Made by a program: the position numbers and the translations under genes
Virus record (IMG/VR): IMGVR_UViG_3300031718_000041
Span: 1-24,978 of that record
Strand: one strand, 5' to 3'
Length of the DNA stretch: 24,978 nt
From: a virus
The notes under the pieces: model-generated
Database searches by the model: none
What the model was told of the DNA's origin: nothing
What the model saw: the letters and a program-made list of their open reading frames with translations, nothing else
Part shown: in pieces, positions 12,766 to 20,180 of the stretch
Layout of the letters: each line of letters opens with the position of its first letter
Numbering within the stretch: the first letter of the stretch is position 1

Positions 12766-13518
12766 ATGGCAGATAAAACGACTGAAAGATATCAAAATCC
12801 CACTGAAAATGACAATGTAATTTTACGTCTTTTCACGTATAATTCTAACAATCCAGCCAGCGTTCTAAGCGTCAATAGTGTATCAATATACTTTCACGAT
12901 GAAACTTTAAGATCGGAAGAAAACCCACTAGGTTTGAGGTTGATAACAACCGTAGATGGATCAAATGTGGTATCAGATTGTGTTGGACACTATAATACTA
13001 CCGTTTATATCGACCCAACTTGCTTTGCCATAGGACACTATACAGATAGATGGAATGTAACATTTGAGACGAATGAACCTCCAGCAAATATAGATAACTA
13101 CTTTCAAGTTTATCCTAGATTATGGTATGCATCAAGCGTGCCAATTGTCTATGATTTTAACTTCACTTTTAGGCCCAACAGATTACGTAAAGGTTCTAAA
13201 CAATGGCTCATAGCAGAAGTAACACCAAATGTTCCTACTGCCAGTGATTTAGCTAGGTATTATGAAAATATAGCAATTGCTGGTGATCTTAAAATCTATA
13301 TAGAGTTTTTCTGCGGTGTATGTGTGCCACAAGAAGAAGATTTACGACTGATTGTAGATGGGGATTGCGTGCAATTTAGGGAAAAACTACACGGATATTA
13401 TCACTTAGATATGTGTGCTTTGGATATGGAATGCGGAATGTATAATGTGTGGTTTAAGTTAGAGTTCGGCGATAATTGCTACGTCAGTGACAAAATGCAA
13501 TTTCAAGTGTTCGAGTAA
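12766..13518 (+). CDS. Probable virion structural protein, beta-sandwich type, 250 aa
   Basis: A 250-residue protein dominated by alternating strands with few helices, suggesting two or three Ig-like or baseplate beta domains. Examples are NVILRLFTYNSN, VSIYFHDETL, GHYNTTVYIDPTCFAIGHYT (residues 74-93), RWNVTFETN and the C-terminal GMYNVWFKLEFGDN-CYVSDKMQFQVFE. Two halves may be related: GHYNTTVYID...GHYTDRWNVTFE and GYYHLDMCAL...GMYNVWFKLEF both have a G-Y-x-(strand) motif followed by a W-x-V/F-strand, hinting at tandem domains. It sits in the plus-strand tail/baseplate operon, so a baseplate, fibre-adaptor or decoration role is likely but inferred from context. Not secreted, no membrane segment. 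Confidence 0.7.
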   Translation: MADKTTERYQNPTENDNVILRLFTYNSNNPASVLSVNSVSIYFHDETLRSEENPLGLRLITTVDGSNVVSDCVGHYNTTVYIDPTCFAIGHYTDRWNVTFETNEPPANIDNYFQVYPRLWYASSVPIVYDFNFTFRPNRLRKGSKQWLIAEVTPNVPTASDLARYYENIAIAGDLKIYIEFFCGVCVPQEEDLRLIVDGDCVQFREKLHGYYHLDMCALDMECGMYNVWFKLEFGDNCYVSDKMQFQVFE

Positions 13519-13527
13519 GGAAAACAT

Positions 13528-13998
13528 ATGAAAAAGAAAACAGAAAAAGCAAAGAGAAATATTAAAGAACCGTCGCCTTGGGTTCCATCATCCTATATGG
13601 TCGATACCAAGTTGCACGATGTACAGACCATTACAGATTTTGAGTTAGAACCACTTAATAGTCCCGATGCTGGCAAACTTGTAATTTCTGTAGAATACGA
13701 TATGTTCAATAGAACAGTTACTTTGGGATTATTAGAAGATGATAAACTTAATGGTCTAAGATTTTTGATGGCTATTAAAGATATTTTTGATAGAGCTAAA
13801 ACACATCCGGACTTGAAAGGGAAAGACCAAATAGTATTTCGTCCGAAAACTGGTAAAGTCCCATATCCTCCCGCTATCCGGTTCGGTGGTTTATTAGTTC
13901 AAGGACATAGTTGTAAACTGCAAAAAGGAATGCTTAACGGCGCCGAAATGTACCACGAAGTTGTTATTGGCTTCGAGCGTATGGAGATTGATAACTAA
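13528..13998 (+). CDS. Probable virion-associated protein, 156 aa
   Basis: A 156-residue protein with a basic N-terminal tail (MKKKTEKAKRNIKEPSPWVP) followed by an alpha/beta domain. KLVISVEYDMFNRTVTLGLL, an amphipathic helix (GLRFLMAIKDIFDRAKTHPD) and terminal strands (YHEVVIGFERMEI) can be seen. AAGGAAAA precedes the ATG, nine bases after the preceding stop. It is the last plus-strand gene of this operon, and a 58-base gap to the convergent minus-strand operon follows. I do not recognise the family. Context suggests a tail or baseplate component. Confidence 0.68.
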   Translation: MKKKTEKAKRNIKEPSPWVPSSYMVDTKLHDVQTITDFELEPLNSPDAGKLVISVEYDMFNRTVTLGLLEDDKLNGLRFLMAIKDIFDRAKTHPDLKGKDQIVFRPKTGKVPYPPAIRFGGLLVQGHSCKLQKGMLNGAEMYHEVVIGFERMEIDN

Positions 13999-14056
13999 TC
14001 AATCTGGAAGGACTATAAGCGCACGCCATCTTGAGCGGCACATCACACATTCCTTT

Positions 14057-14314
14057 TTAATGCAAGACAATTTCGCGTCGTTGTTCGACCCAATCTACCA
14101 ATTTATTTGCTCTAAATAAATCCGCGATTGCCACTTCAGACCCAACTGGAACATCAACAAGTGCTGTTCTCCCAATTGGCATATAGCTCTCCATAGAACA
14201 TCCGTTGGTGTTTTCTACAGTACTTTTGGCTTGCTCGGCAGTAGTTCCGTCCTTAAATCCAACTGCAAGCTTACCAGGAACAAACTGATTGTTGGAACTT
14301 TTATAAGGGTGCAT
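14057..14314 (-). CDS. Stand-alone subtilisin (S8) prodomain-like protein, 85 aa
   Basis: An 85-residue protein resembling the N-terminal prodomain of subtilisin/fervidolysin-type serine proteases without any protease attached. Residues 11-20 (FVPGKLAVGFKDG begins at 11) match the family's (V)PGELIVKFKDG start. A helix of TTAEQAKSTVENT type follows, then GRTALVDVPVGSEV and a last helix IADLFRANKLVDWVEQRREI, parallel to the L-x-x-(N)P-V-x-x-(A/V)E ending of such prodomains. By family knowledge prodomains fold as ferredoxin-like units and act as chaperones and tight inhibitors of their protease. Its ATG shares one base with the stop of the VWA gene (TAATG), so the two are translationally coupled. 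It might inhibit a host protease or act as an adaptor. No S8 catalytic domain is in the window. Confidence 0.7.
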   Translation of the reverse strand: MHPYKSSNNQFVPGKLAVGFKDGTTAEQAKSTVENTNGCSMESYMPIGRTALVDVPVGSEVAIADLFRANKLVDWVEQRREIVLH

Positions 14315-15288
14315 TACACATTCCTGTTCTTGAGATTGACTCGATTGGAGTTAGCCAGAAATCCATCTTTTACTGGCTTTTCTGTTTTATTACTCACTAT
14401 TTTTGCGTTAGTTAGCCAACTACCTGATTTTACCGAAGTGGCAGATTTCACAGGAGCAGATTTGCCAATGATTGAAGCTAAATCGTTGTCCTTCGGTACG
14501 AAGTTAGCAAGAGCACCACCAGCAGCGTTATGATAGTTTGTAGAACAAGTAGCTCCTGCGGCTCTGACTTCCCCATAACGCTTTAAGCTACTTCTTGCAT
14601 TTGCGAATGCAAAACTGGTTGATTCTGCATCACTTGCATCCCATATAGCACAATTAGCTTCTTCTAATCCAGTTGCTTGGGCATACTGACGAATATAACG
14701 TTCTCCCTGTCCCATAATGGTAATAGTCCACCTACATCCTGGCTGGCCAATACCGAGTTTCTTGGTCAATTCGCGAACAGGGGTAGCTTTCTCATAAAGG
14801 TTGCTCTTACCCTTCGATACATATTCTTTACTGTCGCGTTCTTCTCCATCGGTAAATAGTACCACGAGGACAGCATCATCTGGACCAATGGTTCGCAGTA
14901 ATTTATCAACAACATATCCATGAGCGTCGAGCAACGCCGTACCACCTTCGGGTACATAATCTTCAAGTGCCGCTTCTTTTAGTTCGCTAATAGGAGCAAG
15001 CCAGCTATGCTCAAATACATCGGCATTAAAGGATACGGAGCAAAACAGATATTCATTATCTGGGTCATCCTTGGCATTCAATACCATTTGTTGTATTTGC
15101 TCATTAAGTCCTGTAACAGTAGCTTCTCTGACTTTTCTCATAGAGCCAGATTTATCTACAACCGGAACTACGATAGTTCTCTTTTTGCCGGATTTACGGA
15201 ATGAAGATGGATCGAGTCCTCCTTCTGGCAAACGAGGCGTGTTTTTCTCTACCCATTCACGATCAGTAATTTGTTTCTGTTCTGTCAT
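14314..15288 (-). CDS. von Willebrand factor A (VWA) domain protein with intact MIDAS
   Basis: A 324-residue cytoplasmic protein whose residues of about 36-200 form a VWA domain. The strand RTIVVPVVDKSGSM carries the DxSxS metal site (D45, S47, S49); T117 lies in PEGGTALLDAHG and D147 in VLFTDGEER, completing MIDAS. The domain continues to TITIMGQGERYIRQYA, with GLEEANCAIWDASDAESTSF near its end. Residues 230-324 are Ser/Ala/Lys-rich and poorly ordered. I prefer ATG 15288 (GAAAGGAAAAAAAATG) to an upstream TTG that adds 11 basic residues. It lies between a zinc-ribbon gene and the prodomain-like gene. VWA proteins usually bind partners in a metal-dependent way and often work with an AAA+ ATPase (MoxR type), but none is visible here. 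Confidence 0.9.
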   Translation of the reverse strand: MTEQKQITDREWVEKNTPRLPEGGLDPSSFRKSGKKRTIVVPVVDKSGSMRKVREATVTGLNEQIQQMVLNAKDDPDNEYLFCSVSFNADVFEHSWLAPISELKEAALEDYVPEGGTALLDAHGYVVDKLLRTIGPDDAVLVVLFTDGEERDSKEYVSKGKSNLYEKATPVRELTKKLGIGQPGCRWTITIMGQGERYIRQYAQATGLEEANCAIWDASDAESTSFAFANARSSLKRYGEVRAAGATCSTNYHNAAGGALANFVPKDNDLASIIGKSAPVKSATSVKSGSWLTNAKIVSNKTEKPVKDGFLANSNRVNLKNRNV

Positions 15289-15321
15289 TTTTTTTCCTTT
15301 TCTTTCAGTTGTTTTGTGCAA

Positions 15322-16494
15322 TCACAGTTTACAATGGTGTCTATTAGGCGTTCCGACATACCACTCTACCTTCTTAGGGTCATCAAGTGGCCCTTTTCCT
15401 ACTGAAGTACTTTCAGCAGGCCGTTTAGAAACTTTAAGAGCAGGTAAGGTGCCCAAATCAGCTAGTTCAGAGTATTTGATACAAGCCTTCGGACAACGCC
15501 GTTCAAGTTGCTTCTCTCCGTCTGGCAATTCCAACATATCCAGTAGATTATGTACCGAATCTACATTAACTTGTATTTCCCCGCTTTTAACAGCGAGATA
15601 CACTAACTGACGAGTACGAAGACCTATCCCTGCCCATGAACGTTGGGTATGGTCGCATGTTCCATCAGAACGTAGAGCCAATCCGTGATAAATTGGATTT
15701 TCGTCAGCAAGATTATCCGGACGATATCCAATAGGATGCACTTTCTTCCAGACGCCGCCAACTTGGATTTGAGGGCGCTGAGGGTAGCCATCATTTAATT
15801 CAAGGAGCAACTTAAATGTTTCCTCAACGTTTACTTTATCGCCATCAAAAACGATAAAGTTTTGTACGCCAGCAATATCTTTCAACCGCTTAGTAACAGC
15901 AGAGTCAGCTTCTTTGGGATTATAATGTTCAACTAATTCTCGATATCCCATCCTCTTGGCATACTTATCGGATACATAGCCGCCATGATCGGCTATATCG
16001 CCAGCATAATTATGATAACGCGAGGCGGCTCTACAAGAGTCCCGACTTCCAGCATCCCATCTTCCTGGTTGTGTCCGATCTTTACCGAGTTGTTCACCGG
16101 TATCAACAGCTTTACCGCAGGATGAACACAATTTAGCGAGATGGTTAAGGAGGTGTCCGCAGTGAGGACAAAACTCTAAACCTGTGTCCTTATCTCGGAA
16201 TATACCGGAAATAGCCTTAGCCAAAACTATCATCTTCTTACCATTTACTTCTGGTAAGCAGTCAGCGACTTCTTCATACTTGAAGCTTTTTAGCAACTCC
16301 TCAGTAGTACCGCCAACACTTTTAACATTAGCAATAAATTGGTCAATATCTACGTGACCAGGGCCTTCTTTTGGCAGGCAGTTCTTCGCGTATTCCGACG
16401 CATCTTCAGCGACAGCGAGTGGATTAGGCGGTATTTGCTCGTTATGCTTTTCCAACAATTCACGAACAGCCGACAACTTGTCTGTATAAGACAT
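15322..16494 (-). CDS. Zinc-ribbon protein of unknown function in the VWA operon, 390 aa
   Basis: A 390-residue protein. Residues 1-100 are helical. C109, C112, C123 and C126 (FCPHCGH and CSSCGKA) form a classical zinc ribbon. The remainder is a large region I cannot place, with conserved-looking features such as RSDGTCDHTQRSWAGIGLRT, a His/Tyr/Asp cluster (ASRYHNYAGDIADHGGYVSD) and a Cys/His-rich C-terminus (RRCPKAC; NRHHCKL). GAGGTG lies five bases before the ATG, in a polypurine mRNA leader (GAA repeats, 16502-16534). The VWA gene follows 33 bases downstream, so it is the first gene of a three-gene operon. By eye the operon is richer in G and C than surrounding genes (several 60-base lines reach 40-47%). 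That may point to separate acquisition or constraint. No enzyme family is claimed. Confidence 0.75.
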   Translation of the reverse strand: MSYTDKLSAVRELLEKHNEQIPPNPLAVAEDASEYAKNCLPKEGPGHVDIDQFIANVKSVGGTTEELLKSFKYEEVADCLPEVNGKKMIVLAKAISGIFRDKDTGLEFCPHCGHLLNHLAKLCSSCGKAVDTGEQLGKDRTQPGRWDAGSRDSCRAASRYHNYAGDIADHGGYVSDKYAKRMGYRELVEHYNPKEADSAVTKRLKDIAGVQNFIVFDGDKVNVEETFKLLLELNDGYPQRPQIQVGGVWKKVHPIGYRPDNLADENPIYHGLALRSDGTCDHTQRSWAGIGLRTRQLVYLAVKSGEIQVNVDSVHNLLDMLELPDGEKQLERRCPKACIKYSELADLGTLPALKVSKRPAESTSVGKGPLDDPKKVEWYVGTPNRHHCKL

Positions 16495-16640
16495 GTTTCA
16501 CCTCTTCTTCTTCTTTCTCTTCTTCTTCTCTTGCACGGCCCCTTGCCGCGCCACGATATTAACGTAGCATCTTTTCCACAAAAATCAACACTTTTCTCGG
16601 CTTGCAGACAACTTTTGAGGAAAAATCACTCATTTAAGAT

Positions 16641-17177
16641 ATGATTAACTACGACGATTACGATACCGAAGACCTTAGCCCTAAGTCAAAAAAGATTAAA
16701 GGGGGCAGAAAAGGTAAAAGAGGCGAGTTAGAAGCTTGTAAAATCTTTACCGAAAGATTTGGCGAATCATTCATAAGAACCGTAGGTTCTGGAAACCGAT
16801 GGGGAACCGTAGATATTCCGCAGTACGCAAAAGAAACTTTTACTGCTGATTTATGCGGACCTAACAATTTTCTATTTTGTCTAGAAATTAAAAATGGTTA
16901 CGATGATAAGATAGATGTAGGCAATCTGTTAGAAAGTAGCAATAAAACCTTAAACGAATTTCTTAAACATCTGTCCGCACAAGCCAAAGATTGTAATAAG
17001 AAACCAATGTTATGCTGGAAACGTAACAGGAAACCCTGGTTGGTATTTCTTACTATTAAAGACTTAAAGCCATATATATCTAAGTTCCCATCTAGGATGT
17101 CTTATGGGAACTGGATGTGTGTGTCCTTAAAGCACCTACTGGAAATACTGCCGGATGAGTTCTTCTATAAAATCTAA
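16641..17177 (+). CDS. PD-(D/E)XK nuclease, Holliday-junction-resolvase-like
   Basis: A 178-residue protein with the spacing of Hjc/resolvase-like PD-(D/E)XK nucleases. GGRKGKRGELEACKIFTERF (21-40) contains the first-helix glutamate and basic loop; FIRTVGSGNRWGTVD follows; TADLCGPNNFLFCLEIKNGY holds the acidic residue (D70) and the ExK pair in LEIKN. WLVFLTIKDLKPYI is the later core strand. The first 20 residues are acidic (MINYDDYDTEDLSPKSKK). Such phage enzymes resolve branched DNA before packaging or act in repair. It is divergent from the zinc-ribbon/VWA operon and overlaps the next gene by 23 bases. The exact substrate cannot be told from sequence, and a general nuclease or restriction-like role is possible. 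Confidence 0.75.
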   Translation: MINYDDYDTEDLSPKSKKIKGGRKGKRGELEACKIFTERFGESFIRTVGSGNRWGTVDIPQYAKETFTADLCGPNNFLFCLEIKNGYDDKIDVGNLLESSNKTLNEFLKHLSAQAKDCNKKPMLCWKRNRKPWLVFLTIKDLKPYISKFPSRMSYGNWMCVSLKHLLEILPDEFFYKI

Positions 17178-17352
17178 ACTAATATTTACGATAACCTTCC
17201 TGATTACAATCACTTTAATGTTAGTATCGTATAAACAAGGAGTTATAGATGGCTATCAAGAAGCAGAAAGGCGACAGACATTCTTAATACAGAAAACAGT
17301 GGAGGAAGCTATGATGCATGGGCTTCCGATTCCTGATCGCATACTCTGGTAG
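17155..17352 (+). CDS. Small single-pass membrane protein, 65 aa
   Basis: A 65-residue protein with one clear transmembrane helix (KLIFTITFLITITLMLVSYK, about residues 8-27), a short basic N-terminus and a helical, charged C-terminal tail (VIDGYQEAERRQTFLIQKTV). The likely topology is N-in with the tail outside. It overlaps the nuclease gene by 23 bases. The ATG at 17155 has GCCGG before it; an internal ATG at 17219 would cut the membrane helix, so I reject it. Small proteins of this build in phages include spanin inner subunits, holins and superinfection-exclusion proteins. The tail is shorter than usual for an i-spanin. Function is not determinable. Confidence 0.65.
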   Translation: MSSSIKSKLIFTITFLITITLMLVSYKQGVIDGYQEAERRQTFLIQKTVEEAMMHGLPIPDRILW

Positions 17353-17354
17353 TC

Positions 17355-17417
17355 CCCTTTGTCACCTTATCTTGCAACATCATCTTTTTTAATAAGATAA
17401 TGCCGGGCAACAAAGGG
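17355..17417. terminator. Bidirectional terminator between convergent genes
   Basis: CCCTTTGT (17355-17362) pairs with ACAAAGGG (17410-17417), and inside it TTATCTT (17367-17373) pairs with AAGATAA (17394-17400). The whole 66-base gap between the convergent membrane-protein and amidotransferase genes is taken up by this nested stem. It has no flanking U-run of classic length, but its place is exactly that of a two-way terminator. Confidence 0.65.
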
Positions 17418-17418
17418 A

Positions 17419-18783
17419 TTAAGAGTTTCCCTCAAGTAATACTCTGGCAGTTCTAGCCTCAGATTCGACGGTTTCAAGAGCCGTTACAAGGTCGGACAAA
17501 TCGTCATCCGAAGTTTGATTAGTTTCATATTGGTTTTTAGAACTTACATCAATTGCCTTTATATGTTCTTTTATAGTTTCACAAAGCGTGTGGATCTTTT
17601 TCAAGAGTTCACTCCCCCCTAACGTAGGTTTTGTTGACTTTTTCCTATTCTTAATCGAATCATTATATTGGGCTGCTGCCGGCCCATATCCTTCCCCCCA
17701 CTTACCACTTCGATGTGGATCATTATGATGTCCCGTCTCAGGAAATCCACCTGACGATAACGACGAAGTGGAAGAATTTACAATAATATTACCTTTCTTG
17801 ATAGTTTCTTTAGGCTCCTCATTTTTATCCAACCCACATATTAAGTTGACTGGAATTTTCTTATCTTCAACGATAGTACCGGTCTCTATATCTTTTTCCT
17901 CGCGAGTATGAGTTACGTCGCAGTCTATATTAAAAAGGCCATATTGTTTTTTATTTGTATTAACACTCGGATTCTCCTCGTCAATCGCTAGGAAGAATAT
18001 CTTTTCCGTATGAACCTCAATAAGTTTTTGCTTAGAAGTTAAAACCTCCTGGGCTTCTTTACAATCTCTTAAGGCATCCCACCATATAATGGGATCGGAA
18101 AAGAAAAAGATTTGTCCTAAAGTGTCTCGCATATCAGCTAGCCATAAGGGACGATATTCGTTCCTCCATAACCAAAGATGTCTTGTACCGTCTTCGAATG
18201 TTTCACCTAAAGCAACCGCCATATGAGCCGTACCAGCTAAACTCCAAACCTTACTGATACCACCAATACGAATCTTTTGATGTTCGGTAAGGTTAGTATC
18301 AAACTTATCACTGATACGACTAAAGGGCTCGCCTTCAGCTTGAATTATACGAAGCATGATCTCTGAATCACATTGAGAGATCATAGTATACTTCTTTTTA
18401 AGATAACTGTGTTCTGGCACTTTCCCATTATGGACTAGACTTAAAGTTTTGTTGCCATTAACAAAAGGATGATTATTCTTATTTATACTTGGTTGACCAC
18501 TGCCAGGGGTAGCAGAACGCGCGTGCATAAGAAGTAGATTAGGATTGAATTTCCTAACCTTTTTCCACATATTATCGTACTTTACGAAATCACTAGATCT
18601 AATTGGGGCCTTATGATAGATGATAGCAGCTTGTCCGCTTGGTGGCAGTTTTCCAGCCTGGGTGCCCCAAATACCAGTGGCATCAGAGCCCCTAATCTCT
18701 AACCTAGAGAGAATCTGCGATATTAACCGATAACTAATCGTAGGATTAAGAGATTCGCCTATCAGTCCAGCGATTCCACACAC
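17419..18783 (-). CDS. Free-standing class II glutamine amidotransferase (Ntn-type)
   Basis: A 454-residue protein. Residues 1-275 form a GlmS/PurF-type glutaminase domain: nucleophile C2 (MCGIAGLIG), RGSDATG (31-37), HARSATPGSG (R89), HNGKV (118-122, oxyanion residues) and QCDSE (D139), then the typical later strands (AHMAVALGE; HLWLWRNEYRPLWLAD; FFFSDPIIWWDAL). The start is GTG 18783, fixed because cysteine must be residue 2; GAGAGGAAA lies before it. Residues 276-454 have no synthetase, sugar-isomerase or PRT domain. They are polar, Ser/Gly-rich in the middle and end in helices. The enzyme should release ammonia from glutamine, with its acceptor supplied by another protein. Phage DNA or nucleotide modification and envelope-sugar amidation are possible. 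A good sigma-70-like promoter precedes it (18848-18876). Confidence 0.88.
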   Translation of the reverse strand: MCGIAGLIGESLNPTISYRLISQILSRLEIRGSDATGIWGTQAGKLPPSGQAAIIYHKAPIRSSDFVKYDNMWKKVRKFNPNLLLMHARSATPGSGQPSINKNNHPFVNGNKTLSLVHNGKVPEHSYLKKKYTMISQCDSEIMLRIIQAEGEPFSRISDKFDTNLTEHQKIRIGGISKVWSLAGTAHMAVALGETFEDGTRHLWLWRNEYRPLWLADMRDTLGQIFFFSDPIIWWDALRDCKEAQEVLTSKQKLIEVHTEKIFFLAIDEENPSVNTNKKQYGLFNIDCDVTHTREEKDIETGTIVEDKKIPVNLICGLDKNEEPKETIKKGNIIVNSSTSSLSSGGFPETGHHNDPHRSGKWGEGYGPAAAQYNDSIKNRKKSTKPTLGGSELLKKIHTLCETIKEHIKAIDVSSKNQYETNQTSDDDLSDLVTALETVESEARTARVLLEGNS

Positions 18784-18847
18784 TGATTTTTCCTCTCAAA
18801 ACTTCACAGTAGACCAAATGTAAAACAGAAAATGATCCGTTTCGTCC

Positions 18848-18876
18848 TTTTTACCACAAAACACGCTTAATGTCAA
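18848..18876 (-). promoter_or_regulatory. Host-type sigma-70 promoter for the amidotransferase gene
   Basis: On the minus strand TTGACA (18876-18871, a perfect -35) is followed after exactly 17 bases by TAAAAA (18853-18848, four of six matches to -10). It points at the amidotransferase start 65 bases downstream. The -35 box overlaps the stop of the preceding gene. This suggests early or middle expression by host polymerase, separate from late virion genes. Confidence 0.5.
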
Positions 18877-19124
18877 CGTCTGATCCCCTGATTTTTACCC
18901 ACGGGAGCAACATTAGGAACAGCGTTAGGATCAACATTACCTTTTTTAACTATCCTATCTCTTAAAGCAAACGGAGAACTGTTGCTTGGAGTAGGCACAC
19001 CGTTAGGTGGATTTTTAATCTTCATATGCCCTATTGTGCCCCCTCGCACAGCTATTCCGGGCTGTTCGGATGTCTTATCGTCGGTAGCGAAACTCCCCTC
19101 TAACCACTGCTTAAATCCCTGCAT
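18873..19124 (-). CDS. Small Gly/Pro/Asn-rich protein with capsid-targeting-like N-terminus, 83 aa
   Basis: An 83-residue protein beginning MQGFKQWLEGSFATDDK, after which it is low-complexity and probably disordered (PPNGVPTPSNSSPF; NVDPNAVPNVAPVGKNQGIRR). The first ten residues resemble the MKTYQEFIAEA-type peptides that target T4 internal proteins to the capsid and are removed by the prohead protease. The preceding gene's product begins similarly (MSDFKYFLLNEE). Its ATG shares one base with the stop of that gene (TAATG), so the two are co-translated. It may be an internal head protein or scaffold-associated factor. The resemblance is short and could be convergent. Confidence 0.6.
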   Translation of the reverse strand: MQGFKQWLEGSFATDDKTSEQPGIAVRGGTIGHMKIKNPPNGVPTPSNSSPFALRDRIVKKGNVDPNAVPNVAPVGKNQGIRR

Positions 19125-19591
19125 TAGAATCCCCCTGGCATTACGCCGGGTTGATACTGTTGCATCTGTTGTTGCATCGGATCAACTTGCGGTTGCTTAG
19201 GCTGTTCTGGTTTGCCCTTAGCCAGCTTAGCAGGTTCTCCTCCCATGTCAATATCAGAAACCGGCTCCTTCATCTTTCCGGTCATTCCCTCTAGGGATTC
19301 GATAGCCCCAAGGATAGTAGCCTTAACATCGCCTTTTTCTTCAATAGCTTTCATAATGCCAACACCAACTTGTTGCAGTTTTTTAAGATGGTTAAATTGC
19401 TTATCCGACCAATGACTGTGGAGTATTTTCCTAATCTGATTTACAACAGCTTCTGCCATTCTGTTTAATTGGCGAGAACCCAAGTGTTTCATATCACCCT
19501 TTAAATCGTGCAATGCGGTTAAAATATTAGATACTTTATGCGAAAAGTAGGAAGTTTCCTCGTTCAAAAGAAAATACTTAAAATCACTCAT
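19124..19591 (-). CDS. Helical protein with Q/P-rich tail, possible internal head protein, 155 aa
   Basis: A 155-residue protein starting MSDFKYFLLNEETSYFSHKV, helical to about residue 115 (TALHDLKGDMKHLGSRQLNR; KATILGAIESLEGMTGKMKE). A disordered Lys/Pro/Gln tail follows (KPEQPKQPQVDPMQQQMQQY). I prefer ATG 19591, which has GGAG nine bases upstream, to the ATG five codons earlier. The FKxFLxNE start is like the capsid-targeting peptides of T4-type phages and like many phage head-associated proteins. It is coupled to the gene downstream, which begins MQGFKQWLEG. The start lies 22 bases from the divergent MscS-like gene. A virion role is likely but not shown. Confidence 0.65.
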   Translation of the reverse strand: MSDFKYFLLNEETSYFSHKVSNILTALHDLKGDMKHLGSRQLNRMAEAVVNQIRKILHSHWSDKQFNHLKKLQQVGVGIMKAIEEKGDVKATILGAIESLEGMTGKMKEPVSDIDMGGEPAKLAKGKPEQPKQPQVDPMQQQMQQYQPGVMPGGF

Positions 19592-19613
19592 ATTATGACA
19601 CTCCATTATATTT

Positions 19614-20180
19614 ATGATAGTAGCCCAAATATTAAAGTATCTTATAAATCATTGGGTCGGTTATTTGAGCGGAACGATAGTAATCATTTTCACCGTGATA
19701 ATCGGGATGTACATCTCTAAGATTTTAGATGCTCTACTCCCGCAAATGAACAAAATCAGATTTATTTTAGACGGCAGCCTTAAAACTGCAATATGGACCG
19801 TAGGATTCCTAATTGCTCTTACCTTATTTGGATTAAATGTATCTGCGATTATTACGAGCCTTGGTTTATTGGGATTTGGTTTAGGTTTAGCATTAAAAGA
19901 CATAGTATCCAATTTTGTATCTGGTATAATGATTCTTATATATCAACCATTTGATATAGGAGATACTCTTACGGTAGGGGATTATCAAGGTAAAGTCCAA
20001 AGGGTAGATTTAAGATATACATGTCTTATCCAAGTAAAGGACGTATCTGGCGGGACGGGGAAAAAGTTTGCAGCAACAGACCAGATTCTTATACCTAATT
20101 CAACTATGTTTTCTGATATAATTATAGTTCACGAGATACATAAAGTTCATAACGATAAGAAGAAGGTGGTAAAGAAATAG
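19614..20180 (+). CDS. Small MscS-family mechanosensitive channel
   Basis: A 188-residue inner-membrane channel. Membrane helices lie at about 17-36 (YLSGTIVIIFTVIIGMYISK), 57-82 and 83-112. The last is the pore-lining MscS helix with GLLGFGLGLALKDIVSNFVS followed by GIMILIYQPFDIGDTL, the family hallmark. Residues 117-170 form the beta domain (VGDYQGKVQRVDLRYTCL; DQILIPNSTMFSDIII). The C-terminal alpha/beta cage of E. coli MscS (286 aa) is missing and a basic tail (HNDKKKVVKK) ends the protein. Its stop directly abuts the convergent pyrG stop with no spacer. Channels of this family open when membrane tension rises. In a phage it could protect the swelling cell, alter lysis timing or counter host defence; all of these are inference. 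Confidence 0.9.
   Translation: MIVAQILKYLINHWVGYLSGTIVIIFTVIIGMYISKILDALLPQMNKIRFILDGSLKTAIWTVGFLIALTLFGLNVSAIITSLGLLGFGLGLALKDIVSNFVSGIMILIYQPFDIGDTLTVGDYQGKVQRVDLRYTCLIQVKDVSGGTGKKFAATDQILIPNSTMFSDIIIVHEIHKVHNDKKKVVKK

Noticed and set aside
13999-14056. Possible terminator between the convergent operons (AAGGA pairing with TCCTT near the minus-gene end)
   Set aside because: Only about five weak pairs across a long loop; not enough to call a terminator.
15071-15610. Long plus-strand open frame (179 codons) opposite the VWA and zinc-ribbon genes
   Set aside because: It is antisense to two genes with clear motifs, has no family features and unlikely composition. It is a shadow of their codon use.
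16502-16534. CTT/TTC-rich tract before the zinc-ribbon gene, looking like a simple repeat
   Set aside because: It is irregular and most simply a polypurine mRNA leader around the GAGGTG ribosome site. Noted with the gene instead.
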